DNA of 64,000 nucleotides, taken from Halorubrum amylolyticum. GTDB lineage: Archaea; Halobacteriota; Halobacteria; Halobacteriales; Haloferacaceae. Numbering within the stretch: the stretch's first letter is position 1; the number at the start of each line of letters is the position of its first letter. Location: the NCBI RefSeq assembly GCF_004114995.1, contig NZ_SDJP01000002.1, forward strand, positions 1 to 64,000, in the 5' to 3' direction. The position numbers were made by a program, and so were the translations under genes. The notes beneath the pieces were generated by a model. It did not search any database. It had not been told where the DNA came from and saw only the letters and a program-made list of their open reading frames with translations. Below, piece by piece: positions 50,560 to 59,028 of this stretch.

Positions 50560-51130
50560 CCCGACCACGTTCCACGGTGACGTTCAAAGCAGACGGGTTC
50601 AAGCACGATCCTGAAACCAATCGCGTCCGACTCTCGAAAGGCAAGAACCTGAAAGACAGTCGTGCAGACTTTCTCTTGTACGAGTACCAGACTCGCCCGG
50701 ATGTTACACTCTCAGAAGTCAACAGCGTACAGAACGTTCGGGCAGTCTAGACTGGTGAGAGATGAGAACTCCACTTCGTCTGCAAAGTCGAACTCGAAAC
50801 AGCGGATTCGGCTGGCGACGGCGTCGCAGGAATCGACCCCGGCATCACGAACATCGCCACGGTCGCGTTCCCCGACGAATACGTGCTGTACCCCGGCAAC
50901 TCCCTCAAAGAAGACAAACATTACTTCACTCGAGTAGAGTACGACACTGAGGGAGAGAACGGCCCCTCGAAGAAGTCGATGTGGGCGCGTCGGAAACTCG
51001 CAGATCGTGAGAGTGCGTTGAGCGCGGTGTTGGAACGCCCGCCGTGAGTTGGCCTGAAGACGTGCGTGAGTCAGATTGGGGCAAGACCGGCAAATATCCC
51101 AAATGCGGTACGGGACGCCTCGCCGTTTAC
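50560..51130 (+). pseudogene. Decayed TnpB (IS200/IS605-family) gene
   Basis: The plus strand encodes recognisable TnpB pieces: TVTFKADGFKHDPETNRVRL, ELHFVCKVELETADSAGDG, AGIDPGITNIATVAF, VLYPGNSLKEDKHYFTR, SMWARRKLADRE, then in another frame CVERGVGTPAVSWPEDVRES and DWGKTGK. Two in-frame stops (50748 and 50763) sit where intact relatives have tryptophan. An internal deletion with frameshift joins RKLADRE to the CVERG segment, and the zinc-finger end is missing. No start, TnpA or clear element ends are seen. It is dead. Confidence 0.88.
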
Positions 51131-51233
51131 CGCGAAGAGGATGTCACTTTCACCCATCAAGCACCCCCTTCAACGTCTTCAATCACCACATACTCAATAA
51201 CCTCCTGCGTGTAACCTTTCCACAATAACTAGT

Positions 51234-52796
51234 ATGCCCACCGCCCGTCGCACCCTGATCCTCGCCCTGCTCCTCGTAGCGGCGGGCTCTCTCATTTTCA
51301 CCACGGGCGCGGCGGTCATCGACGGCGACGCCGACACCGTCGCGGACGGCGACCTCGCGGTCCAGCCGGCCGACGGTCCGAACGGGCGGTACGCCTTCTT
51401 GAACGACGACGAGATCGCGATCGACGTCTCGGCGTCGAACCCGAACATCGAGGACCCCTCGTTCGAGGGCGTGAACGTCGGAGCAACCGGAACGATCGAC
51501 GACGTGTTCACGATCACGTACACCGGCGACGAGTACGCGCACGTGTGGATCGGCTACCCGACCGAGTCGGTCACCTTCGTCGCCGACGGCGACTCGATCG
51601 AGGGCGAGGCGAACAACGTCACGCTCGCGACGAACCAGACGGTCACGGTGGGACTCGCGCTCGACACGCGCGGCGCGGCCGTCGGGGCGCAGTTGGGCGC
51701 CGACGAGTTTACGATCAACGCGACGCTCGCGGAGTCCGAAGAGACGGGAGCGATGGGCGCATCGACTCAGCGGGCGGGCGGCGGCCCGACCACGACGGTC
51801 ACGTCCCCGAGCGCGGACCACCGCGAGTTCGTCGCGAGCGACGTCGACCGCGGCGGGTCGGTCCAGTTCGTGGCCGACGGAATGCACCTCGGCGGAGATA
51901 ACGTCACGCTCGACGGGATCGACCTGGAGGGCGTCGAGAACGAGCACGTCGAGCTGGACGCGGAGGGGAGCGCGGACGTCTTCGAGAACGGGAGCGCGGT
52001 GACCGCGCCGACGACGCCGCGCTCGATGGCGTACCTCGCTCTGGAGCACGACTTCGCCCCTGACGCGGTCGACGCGATGACGATCCGGTTCAGCGCGGAC
52101 CGGGACCACCTCAACTCGACCGACACCGACCCGGAGAACGTGACGCTCTACCGCCAGACCGACTCGGGCAACTGGACCGAAACGGACGCCAGCGCCGTCG
52201 CCGACGACGCGGTCCGGATGCGGGGGCTCTCGAAGGACCGCGTCCACTTCCGATCGACGACGAAGGAGTTCTCCACGTTCGCGGTCGCGGAGCGCGTCCC
52301 ACGCTTCGACGTGACCGAGACGGCCCTCGATCCCCCGGCGGTCGACCCCGGCGAGGAGGCGACCGTGCGGGCGACACTGCGGAACGGCGGCGGCGCGGCG
52401 GGCGAGCGGACGGTGGCGCTGACGGCCGACGGCGAGCCGGTCGCGAGCGAGACGGTCGCGCTGGCGCCGAACGAGACCGCGACCGTCGGGCTCGCGGACA
52501 GGTTCGAGACTCCGGGCGAGTACGACTTCGCGGTCGCCGGGGCGGATGCCGGAACCCTGCTCGTCGGCGATCCCACGGGCGACGACGGGGGCGCTGGCGG
52601 CCAGGACGCCGGGACCGGAACGGGGTCGGTGACCGACGGGGACGCGGACGGAACCGGAGACGGACCGGGCGAGAGCGCCGAGGGGCCGACCGAGGAGCCG
52701 GCCGGCGTCGACCTCGCCGAGCTGGGCGGCCTGCTGGCGCTCGTCGCGCTCGCGCTCGCCGGGACCGCGCTCCTCCGCCGGACGGCTCTGTCGTGA
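51234..52796 (+). CDS. Large DUF1102-like anchored surface protein
   Basis: A 520-residue cell-surface protein. Residues 1-26 are a Sec-type signal. Residues 27-165 resemble DUF1102 (DGDLAVQPADGPNGRYAFL). Residues about 195-350 resemble the PGF-pre-PGF domain (SVQFVADGMHLGG, then TIRFSADRDHL). Residues 355-445 look like a CARDB-type beta domain (PPAVDPGEEATVRATLRNGG). A Gly/Asp/Thr-rich spacer and a C-terminal helix (about 494-513) anchor it. Many Asn-X-Thr/Ser sites suggest N-glycosylation. It starts the gene run leading to the rhomboid-like, signal peptidase and DUF5305 genes. Confidence 0.8.
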   Translation: MPTARRTLILALLLVAAGSLIFTTGAAVIDGDADTVADGDLAVQPADGPNGRYAFLNDDEIAIDVSASNPNIEDPSFEGVNVGATGTIDDVFTITYTGDEYAHVWIGYPTESVTFVADGDSIEGEANNVTLATNQTVTVGLALDTRGAAVGAQLGADEFTINATLAESEETGAMGASTQRAGGGPTTTVTSPSADHREFVASDVDRGGSVQFVADGMHLGGDNVTLDGIDLEGVENEHVELDAEGSADVFENGSAVTAPTTPRSMAYLALEHDFAPDAVDAMTIRFSADRDHLNSTDTDPENVTLYRQTDSGNWTETDASAVADDAVRMRGLSKDRVHFRSTTKEFSTFAVAERVPRFDVTETALDPPAVDPGEEATVRATLRNGGGAAGERTVALTADGEPVASETVALAPNETATVGLADRFETPGEYDFAVAGADAGTLLVGDPTGDDGGAGGQDAGTGTGSVTDGDADGTGDGPGESAEGPTEEPAGVDLAELGGLLALVALALAGTALLRRTALS

Positions 52797-52844
52797 AGGG
52801 ACCTCGCCGACAGGCCTTAACCGCTGGTCTGCGACGGTCAGAGC

Positions 52845-53777
52845 GTGACGGCCTCTTCGGACGCGCGGGGCGATCGGACCGCGGCGGAGCGGGGCGCCGC
52901 CGACGCCGGGTTCCGTCGCGAGCTGCTCGCGCGGGTCCGGCTCGCGGACCTGCTCGTGCTCGCGGCGGTGCCGGCGGCCCTCGGCGCCGTCTTCGCGCTG
53001 CCGGAGTCGACGCGCCGCTCGCTCGCGTTCGCGTACGCCGAGCCGACGGTGCGGACCGCCTTCACCGCCCACTACGTCCACCTCGACGCCGGCCACCTCG
53101 CCGGCAACGTCGTCGGGTACTGCCTCCTCGCCGGCGTCGGGTACGCGCTCGCGGTGTTGGCCGGCTACCGGCGGTTCTTCATGGTCGCGTTCGCGACGTT
53201 CCTCGCCGCCTTCCCGGTCGTCCTGTCGGCGCTGAACCTCGCCGTCCCGCGGAACGCGATCGGCTTCGGCTTCTCCGGAATCGACATGGCGTTCGCGGGG
53301 CTGCTCCCGCTCCTGCTCGGCGTGTACGCCCGCGAGCGGTTCTTCCCGGGGGCGTCGATCCGCGCGCTCCCCGCGGCCTTCTTCCCGCTCGTCGGCTGGA
53401 TGGCGGTTCTGGCGCTGCCGGTCTCGCCGCGCGCCCTCGACGGCCCCGGGCTCGCCGGGCTCGCCGGGCTCGCCGGGCTCGCCGGGCTCGCGACGGCGGT
53501 CGCCGGACTCTTGCTCGGGCTGTTGTACGCGACGAGCACCGGGGTCCGGGTCCGGGAAGCGGTCAGAGAGGCGGTCCGCGCCGCGGTCTCGAACCCGGGG
53601 TACGGCGACCTGTTCGCGGTCGGAATCGTCTTGGTCGTCGGCTATCCGATCGTCGGGTTTCCCGGCGATCCGACTGGCTCTGGCGGCGTGGTGAACCTGT
53701 ACGTCCACCTGCTCGGCTTCTGTCTCGCGTTCATCGGGCCGTTCGCCCTGCTCGCGGCCGGGGCGTTCGAGGGATGA
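52845..53777 (+). CDS. Rhomboid-like intramembrane protease candidate
   Basis: A 310-residue membrane protein with about seven helices and a GTG start. It shows rhomboid landmarks: HLDAGHLAGN (H84, N88), GFSGIDMAF with candidate nucleophile S144, and a late helix NLYVHLLGF with candidate base H288. A run of GLA triplets (about 202-216) is encoded by a nine-base tandem repeat at 53450-53491. If active it would cut membrane helices. It lies 48 bases after the anchored surface protein, a possible substrate. A catalytically dead relative is also possible. Confidence 0.75.
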   Translation: MTASSDARGDRTAAERGAADAGFRRELLARVRLADLLVLAAVPAALGAVFALPESTRRSLAFAYAEPTVRTAFTAHYVHLDAGHLAGNVVGYCLLAGVGYALAVLAGYRRFFMVAFATFLAAFPVVLSALNLAVPRNAIGFGFSGIDMAFAGLLPLLLGVYARERFFPGASIRALPAAFFPLVGWMAVLALPVSPRALDGPGLAGLAGLAGLAGLATAVAGLLLGLLYATSTGVRVREAVREAVRAAVSNPGYGDLFAVGIVLVVGYPIVGFPGDPTGSGGVVNLYVHLLGFCLAFIGPFALLAAGAFEG

Positions 53778-53919
53778 GCGAATCTCACCGCGCTGCACCG
53801 AACCACGAATTTATAACGTATCGATGACATTCTCGGATGACGACTGATCGGCGATCGATCGCGACTGCGGGCCGCCGATCGGCGACGGACCGCGCCGTCC
53901 GACCACCGAGACAGGACCC

Positions 53920-55083
53920 ATGTCCCTCAAACGCACCCTTTCGATAACGCTGCAGGTCGCGGCCGTGCTCGTCGTCGCCTCGCTGATCGTGGGGCAGTAC
54001 CTCGGGCAGCCGGTGCTCCTGAGCTACGTCGAGACGGGGAGCATGCAGCCCGTGCTCGATCCGGGCGACGGGTTTGTCGCGATCCCCGCGCCGCTCGCCG
54101 GCGGGATCGGGGTCGGCGACGTGGTGACCTTCGACGCCCAGGAGATCGAGGGCGGCCGGCTGACGACCCACCGCGTCGTCGAGGAGACGGAACGCGGGTA
54201 CGTCACGCGCGGGGATAACAACCCGTTCACGGATCAGGACGGCGGCGAGCCCGTCGTGCAGAATGCCGATGTCGTCGCGAAGGCGCTGACGGTCGGGGGA
54301 AGCGTGGTCGTCATCCCGCACCTCGGCACCGTCGCGATGGGGTTCCAGTCGGCGCTGGACTCCGTCCAGACGTGGCTGGCGGTCACGCTCGGAGTTCGGT
54401 CGCTGCAGGGCACCCAGGGGCTCGCGTACATCCTCTTCGGGCTCTCAGGCGCCGCGTACGCGGTCGACTGGTACCTCGACAGGGGAAGCCGGGAAACGCG
54501 GGAGCGCGACCGCTCCCGCGACGACGGCACCTCGGTGTTCGCGATCGTCGGCGTGCTCGCGCTGGTGTTGATGGCGACCGCGACCGCGGCGATGGTCGTT
54601 CCGGGCGGGACGCAGGAGTACGGCGTCGTGAGTGCCGAGTTCGAGTCCGAGAACCCGACCGTCATCGAGCACGGCACGAGCCAAGAACTGGAGTACGTCG
54701 TCCCCAACGCCGGGCTGGTCCCGGTGTACGCGTACGTCGGCCCGCAGAGCCCGGGCGTCGATGTCCAGCCCGAGCGCGTCGCCGTCGGCGGGCGGAGCGA
54801 GGCGTCGACGACCGTGACGCTCACGGCGCCCGACGAGACCGGTTACTACCGGCTGTTCGTCGCCGAACACCGGTATCTCGCCGTGTTGCCGCCCGGCGTG
54901 ATAGACGAGCTGTACGGAGTCCACCCGTGGGCGCCGCTTGTCGCGATCAACGGGCTCCTCGGCGGCGGCACCGTCGGGCTCGGACTGCTGCTGCTTCGCG
55001 GCGAGCCCGCGCGGATACGCTCCCGAGAATCGCGCGCCAAACCGCCGCTGTACCGCCGCATCCTCCGCGAGATCTACAGGTGA
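53920..55083 (+). CDS. Signal peptidase I, ER/SipW type, with extended C-terminus
   Basis: A 387-residue membrane enzyme. The first helix (residues 11-28) leads to catalytic S41 (TGSMQP), H84 (TTHRVV) and D99 (RGDNN), the Ser-His arrangement of the Sec11/SipW class that lacks the bacterial catalytic lysine. Unusually, the chain continues: a helix near 163-180, another at 205-222, an extracellular beta domain (about 228-325, DUF1102-like character) and a final helix. SipW-type enzymes process TasA-like fibre subunits. It is five bases from the DUF5305 gene. Confidence 0.9.
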   Translation: MSLKRTLSITLQVAAVLVVASLIVGQYLGQPVLLSYVETGSMQPVLDPGDGFVAIPAPLAGGIGVGDVVTFDAQEIEGGRLTTHRVVEETERGYVTRGDNNPFTDQDGGEPVVQNADVVAKALTVGGSVVVIPHLGTVAMGFQSALDSVQTWLAVTLGVRSLQGTQGLAYILFGLSGAAYAVDWYLDRGSRETRERDRSRDDGTSVFAIVGVLALVLMATATAAMVVPGGTQEYGVVSAEFESENPTVIEHGTSQELEYVVPNAGLVPVYAYVGPQSPGVDVQPERVAVGGRSEASTTVTLTAPDETGYYRLFVAEHRYLAVLPPGVIDELYGVHPWAPLVAINGLLGGGTVGLGLLLLRGEPARIRSRESRAKPPLYRRILREIYR

Positions 55084-55087
55084 CCGA

Positions 55088-56515
55088 ATGAGTCAAACTC
55101 CCCCCAGCGAAACTCGACTGCGCCTTCGAGCGGCACTGAACGCACAGTTCACCGCGATCCTCGCCGTCTGTCTCGTCGCCGCGGCGGTCGGGGGCGGGCT
55201 CGTCTACACGACCCACGTCGACCCCGGGACCGAGACCGAGACGCGGACCGTCTCGTCGCTGACCGTCGAGACGGAGTACGTCCACTCCGCGGAGGTGACC
55301 GAGCCGAACCCCGTGTTCGACACCGGGCGGATGCTCGACGACCGGACCACGTACTTCACGCGGGTCGCGCCCGTGCTCGACGTCCGACTGGAGACGAGCT
55401 ACGCGGCGGGCGCCGCGAGCGACGTGGACGTCTCCGCCGACTCGGTGCTCGTCGTCAGGAACGTCGGCAGCGAGGACGGGACCGTCTACTGGGAGGAGCG
55501 CGAGACGATGGCGACGGAGGCCGTCTCGGGCGTCGAGCCCGGGGAGACGGTCGCGACGTCGTTCGCGATCAACGGCTCCGAGGTCGCCGCGACCGCGGCC
55601 GCGATCGAGTCGGACCTCGGTGCCTCGCCCGGCGAGACGGAGACGGTGGTCGCGACGGACGTGACCGTCGAGGGGACGATCAACGGCGAGCCGACCTCGT
55701 ACGCGCGGACGGCCGAGATGACCTTGGACGCCGGCGAGGACACCTACACCGTCTCGGACCCGGGAGTTCAGTCTGACACGACCGAACGGACCGAACAGGT
55801 CTCGGTCGAACGGAGCTACGGTCCCCTCCGATCCGCGGGCGGGCCGCTCCTGTTCCTCGTCGGGCTCGCCGGGACCGGCGGGCTGGCGTACGCCCGCCGC
55901 GAGGGCGGGATGGCGCTCACCCCGGCGGAGCGCGAGTACCTCTCGTACCGAGACGACCGCGCCGAGTTCGCGGAGTGGATCACGGCGATCCGGCTCCCGA
56001 AGTTGGTCCACGAGCGCCCCGAGGCCGAGGCGTCGACCCTCCGGGACCTGATCGACTTCGCGATCGACAACGGCACCGGCGTCGTCGAGGACCCGGCGAC
56101 CGACGCGTACCACGCCGTGACCGACGAGTTCGTGTACACCTACGTTCCGCCGGCGCTGGCGGTCCGGGGGGGCGACGGAAACGAGGTGCCCGAGGCGGAC
56201 GCCGCGGCCGACGCCCTCGACGAGGCGGCCGCCCCGGAACCCCCGGTCGAGGGTCGCGGGGCGGTCGGCGGCTCCGCGGCGATCGACGACGACGTGACTC
56301 TCGCCGGCGCGTGGACGCGGGCCGGACACGACCCGGGGACCCTTCCCGACGGCCGGCTGTCGGCCTCAGATCGGGCCGAGTCGCGGTCGTCGCTCGACGA
56401 CGGAGGGACGTGGGTAGACGCCGACGTGGGGTCGGCGTCGACGCCCGACGGTCGCGATCGCGGCAGCCCCGATCGCGACGCCGACGGGTTCGACCCCTCC
56501 GACGGGGCGAACTGA
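55088..56515 (+). CDS. DUF5305 family membrane protein
   Basis: A 475-residue protein. One helix (about residues 24-43) precedes a large extracellular beta domain (about 45-240, with the DUF5305 pattern). A second helix (about 247-263) is followed by a cytoplasmic domain (270-350, AEREYLSYRDDRAEFAEWIT) and a long acidic disordered tail. DUF5305 proteins occur beside SipW-type peptidases in archaea, so a role in assembling or anchoring surface fibres is likely but unproven. It starts five bases after the peptidase stop. Confidence 0.85.
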   Translation: MSQTPPSETRLRLRAALNAQFTAILAVCLVAAAVGGGLVYTTHVDPGTETETRTVSSLTVETEYVHSAEVTEPNPVFDTGRMLDDRTTYFTRVAPVLDVRLETSYAAGAASDVDVSADSVLVVRNVGSEDGTVYWEERETMATEAVSGVEPGETVATSFAINGSEVAATAAAIESDLGASPGETETVVATDVTVEGTINGEPTSYARTAEMTLDAGEDTYTVSDPGVQSDTTERTEQVSVERSYGPLRSAGGPLLFLVGLAGTGGLAYARREGGMALTPAEREYLSYRDDRAEFAEWITAIRLPKLVHERPEAEASTLRDLIDFAIDNGTGVVEDPATDAYHAVTDEFVYTYVPPALAVRGGDGNEVPEADAAADALDEAAAPEPPVEGRGAVGGSAAIDDDVTLAGAWTRAGHDPGTLPDGRLSASDRAESRSSLDDGGTWVDADVGSASTPDGRDRGSPDRDADGFDPSDGAN

Positions 56516-56651
56516 CGAGGATGGTCGCCATGGGAGGCGGTCGGCGAGCGTCACACGTCACTCCGGCGATCCGTCGGGGGCGTGCGGTCGGCCGTCGGTG
56601 AAGGGTCGGGAAAGTAACCTACTTGAGTGCGGGCGGGTAACCGTCGAGTGC

Positions 56652-56802
56652 AGTCCCGTGGTGTAGTGGCCAATCATAATGGCCTTTGGAGGGAATCCGT
56701 CCGCGTCCGCGGCTGAGACGGGATCACGGTCCGTCTCTTCGGAGACGCCCGTCGGGTGCCCGAAGTCAGCCATTGACGGCGGTTCGAATCCGCCCGGGAC
56801 TA
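56652..56802 (+). tRNA. tRNA-Gln (TTG anticodon) with a 78-base intron
   Basis: Exons 56652-56689 and 56768-56802 join to a 73-base tRNA. The acceptor stem pairs agtcccg with cgggact, followed by discriminator A. The anticodon stem atggc/gccat closes loop ctttgga with anticodon UUG (glutamine). The intron (56690-56767) begins after position 37, the canonical archaeal site, and contains its own hairpin-forming pair (gagacgggatca region with gtccgtctcttcgg). tRNA-Gln introns are known in haloarchaea. Confidence 0.9.
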
Positions 56803-56963
56803 TGTTCGCTTTGACTCGGCTCCCCTTTTTGCGTATTCTGATCCGTTGAGTCCGCAGAGGGGGAGCATATCGCGTCGCTCTGAAGGTGGAAGGAAGTCGA
56901 AGAGCCGAGTATGCTTAGACTCCCCCTTCGGTTCGTTAAGCGAGAATCGAAAGCACTATTAAT

Positions 56964-56981
56964 TTTTAGGCTGGCCTAAAA
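56964..56981 (+). promoter_or_regulatory. Iron-box-like palindrome overlapping the start of a receptor gene
   Basis: TTTTAGG-CTGG-CCTAAAA is a perfect seven-base inverted repeat ending three bases before the ATG at 56985. A TATA-like ctattaat (56957-56964) abuts it, so the palindrome covers the predicted transcription start of a leaderless mRNA. A bound repressor should block initiation. The half-sites equal those at 46738-46755. Confidence 0.75.
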
Positions 56982-56984
56982 TAC

Positions 56985-58178
56985 ATGTCAAACGATTCCA
57001 GCGGTCACAAGAAGCCGACGCGGCGTGACTGTATGCGATACGGCGGGACGATCGTGAGTAGCGGCCTGCTTGCCGGCTGTTCGAGCACTCCCCAGTCGGA
57101 GAATTCGTCTGCGGAGTCAGCCGCTCCGTCGACACAGTCAGACATCTCTGAGGCGGATGAAGAGAGTGCAGCAACCGAGTCGTACACCGTTACAATCGAA
57201 CCGATGGGTGACGTTCAGTTCGACGGCCCGCCCGAGCGGTGGACCGCGTTATTACCAACTTTTGCGGATATGGGGTTCGCACTCGGCGGTGGACAAACGC
57301 TCGGAATTCAGAACCACGGCCGCTTTGCGAACGAAGCCTTCGAAGCGCTTCCGGGGATGGAATTCAACGCGGATGACATCGTTGAGCTGGTTGGAAACAA
57401 CGTGAGTAAGGAACTGTTCTATGAGCTAAATGCGGATGTTCATTTCATAGACCCTCATCTGCTGCGACTCTGGTACGGCTGGGATCAGTCTGATGTCGAT
57501 GAGGTTGCGGACAACCTCGGTCCCTTCTTTGGCAACTTCATCCGCCGCCACAGCGATGATTGGCACGATTATCGGTACTACACCCTGTATGAGGCCTTCG
57601 AGCTGATGGCTGAGGTCTTCCGGGCACAGGATCGCTACCAAGCTTTCGTCGAGCTCCATGAGGGAATGCTCGAATTGCTCGATGAACACCTGCCTCCGGC
57701 CGACCAGCGGCCGAGCGCCTTACTGATCTATCCAGCCGACGGACCGGGCTTTCAGTTCTATCCGTTTCGGTTTGATGATGGCGGGATCAGTACCAAGCAG
57801 TGGCGCGATCTCGGTCTAACCGATGCGCTGTCGACGACAGATGTGGGGCACTACAGCTTCTCTGACAGGGGGACACTCGACCTAGAAGGGCTGATCGAGA
57901 TCGACCCCGAGGTACTGCTGGTTCGAAACCACGGGGGAGCGTCCGAATCTGAGTTCCACACGGAAGTTGTCGAACCATTACAGGCGGAGTCCGGATCGAA
58001 TGGCATACAGGCAGTTCAGGACGGTGCCGTCTACAATGCTGGCTATCTCGACCAAGGACCGATCATTAATTTCTATCACACCGAGCGGGCGGCAAGAGAT
58101 ATCTACTCGGATTCGTTTGAGGACGTGACGCTGTTTGATCGTGAACGCGTCGCAGAGATCGTCGCAGGGAATGTCTGA
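56985..58178 (+). CDS. Tat-type lipoprotein, FecB/siderophore-type ABC receptor
   Basis: A 397-residue substrate-binding protein. R13-R14 with a hydrophobic stretch and the lipobox LAGC (C32) give a Tat lipoprotein anchored outside the membrane. A Ser/Ala/Glu linker precedes a helical-backbone receptor domain (about 66-397), the fold that binds siderophores, haem or cobalamin. No permease or ATPase gene adjoins it. The iron-box palindrome at its start makes an iron-chelate ligand likely. Codon use is visibly AT-richer than in most of the window, consistent with transfer. Confidence 0.87.
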   Translation: MSNDSSGHKKPTRRDCMRYGGTIVSSGLLAGCSSTPQSENSSAESAAPSTQSDISEADEESAATESYTVTIEPMGDVQFDGPPERWTALLPTFADMGFALGGGQTLGIQNHGRFANEAFEALPGMEFNADDIVELVGNNVSKELFYELNADVHFIDPHLLRLWYGWDQSDVDEVADNLGPFFGNFIRRHSDDWHDYRYYTLYEAFELMAEVFRAQDRYQAFVELHEGMLELLDEHLPPADQRPSALLIYPADGPGFQFYPFRFDDGGISTKQWRDLGLTDALSTTDVGHYSFSDRGTLDLEGLIEIDPEVLLVRNHGGASESEFHTEVVEPLQAESGSNGIQAVQDGAVYNAGYLDQGPIINFYHTERAARDIYSDSFEDVTLFDRERVAEIVAGNV

Positions 58179-58523
58179 ACCCCTTCGTCAGTCAATTTCA
58201 CCGTCTCTGTGCTTCGTTGAATCCGATGACGGCGTCGAGGTACCGCTCGATGGCTTGTACGAAGATGTAGACGACGGGGGTCACCACGGATTTGCGAAAC
58301 TCGCGGTAGAGCGCTTGAGACAGCGAATCGACTTGCTAACGAAGCGAGAGTAAATCGGTCACATTCGACTCTCCCGCTTCCTACTACCTTCAGAGCGACA
58401 CTATACCGCCGCTCCTACGAACTCAACAGAGCGGATCATCCCTTTTTGCCGGTGGTTCTTGGGCGGGGCAGCGTTGGCCATCCCATGAATGTCATTTTTT
58501 ACCATGCAGGTCGTGGGATCGCC
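58179..58523. other. AT-richer stretch with decayed coding sequence
   Basis: No intact gene. On the minus strand 58198-58335 encodes an uninterrupted 46-codon piece without a start (core: QALYREFRKSVVTPVVYIFV) that looks like real protein, perhaps a transposase remnant; I could not place the family. A plus-strand frame over the same bases is probably its shadow. The remainder up to 58523 shows nothing. Confidence 0.4.
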
Positions 58524-58994
58524 ATGGACCCGACGCAGTACCGCGACGCGGTCGTCGCGAACCGGCGGGAGCACGGCTTCGAGGCGATCGACGCGCACGC
58601 GAACGGTTTCGACCCGGTGTGGGCGACCCGCGACGACGATCCCTCGGTGGGGGAGTGCGTGGCGCTCGCGACGCTCGTCGACGAGCCGGACCCCGATCCC
58701 GCCGACCTCACCGCGACCGCCGACGAGTTCCGGGACGTGCTCGTCGAACGGGTCGACGACCGGCGGGGGTCGACGACGCCGCTCGGCTACGTCGCCTTCG
58801 CGGTGCCGGACCCCGACCGCTCGGTCGTCGACGCGGCGCGGTCGTACACGGTCGCCCGCCGCCGGACCAACGTGTTCCCGATCCTGTACGACTGCGAGGC
58901 GGAACGGCTGCACCGACACGAGGTGCCGCGGCTGAAAGGGCGGGGGATCTACCGCAGACAGGTAACAGACGCCGAACGGCTGTTCGAGGTGTGA
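58524..58994 (+). CDS. Conserved haloarchaeal protein of unknown function, 156 aa
   Basis: A 156-residue acidic soluble protein starting MDPTQYRDAVVANRREHGF. A helical first half (about 1-75) is followed by a strand-rich half (PLGYVAFAVPDPDRSVVDAA, then TNVFPILYDCEAERLHRHEVPRL). I recognise no catalytic motif. High GC and codon use match the core genome, unlike the AT-richer segment just upstream. The ATG at 58524 was chosen because upstream codons have different composition. Confidence 0.75.
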   Translation: MDPTQYRDAVVANRREHGFEAIDAHANGFDPVWATRDDDPSVGECVALATLVDEPDPDPADLTATADEFRDVLVERVDDRRGSTTPLGYVAFAVPDPDRSVVDAARSYTVARRRTNVFPILYDCEAERLHRHEVPRLKGRGIYRRQVTDAERLFEV

Positions 58995-59028
58995 AAAAGC
59001 GAAAGACCGTGAGGTGCGAGTCGCCCGC

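Noticed and set aside
53450-53491. Nine-base repeat in the rhomboid-like gene as a regulatory or mobile repeat
   Set aside because: It stays in frame and simply encodes Gly-Leu-Ala triplets in a membrane helix.
51183-53798. 871-codon minus-strand frame across the surface locus
   Set aside because: It runs antisense to two plausible membrane or surface genes and has the Arg/Asp/Val composition of a shadow.
58135-58353. 72-codon plus-strand gene after the receptor gene
   Set aside because: It overlaps the receptor's end and its own sequence lacks conserved texture; the minus-strand frame over the same bases looks more protein-like.
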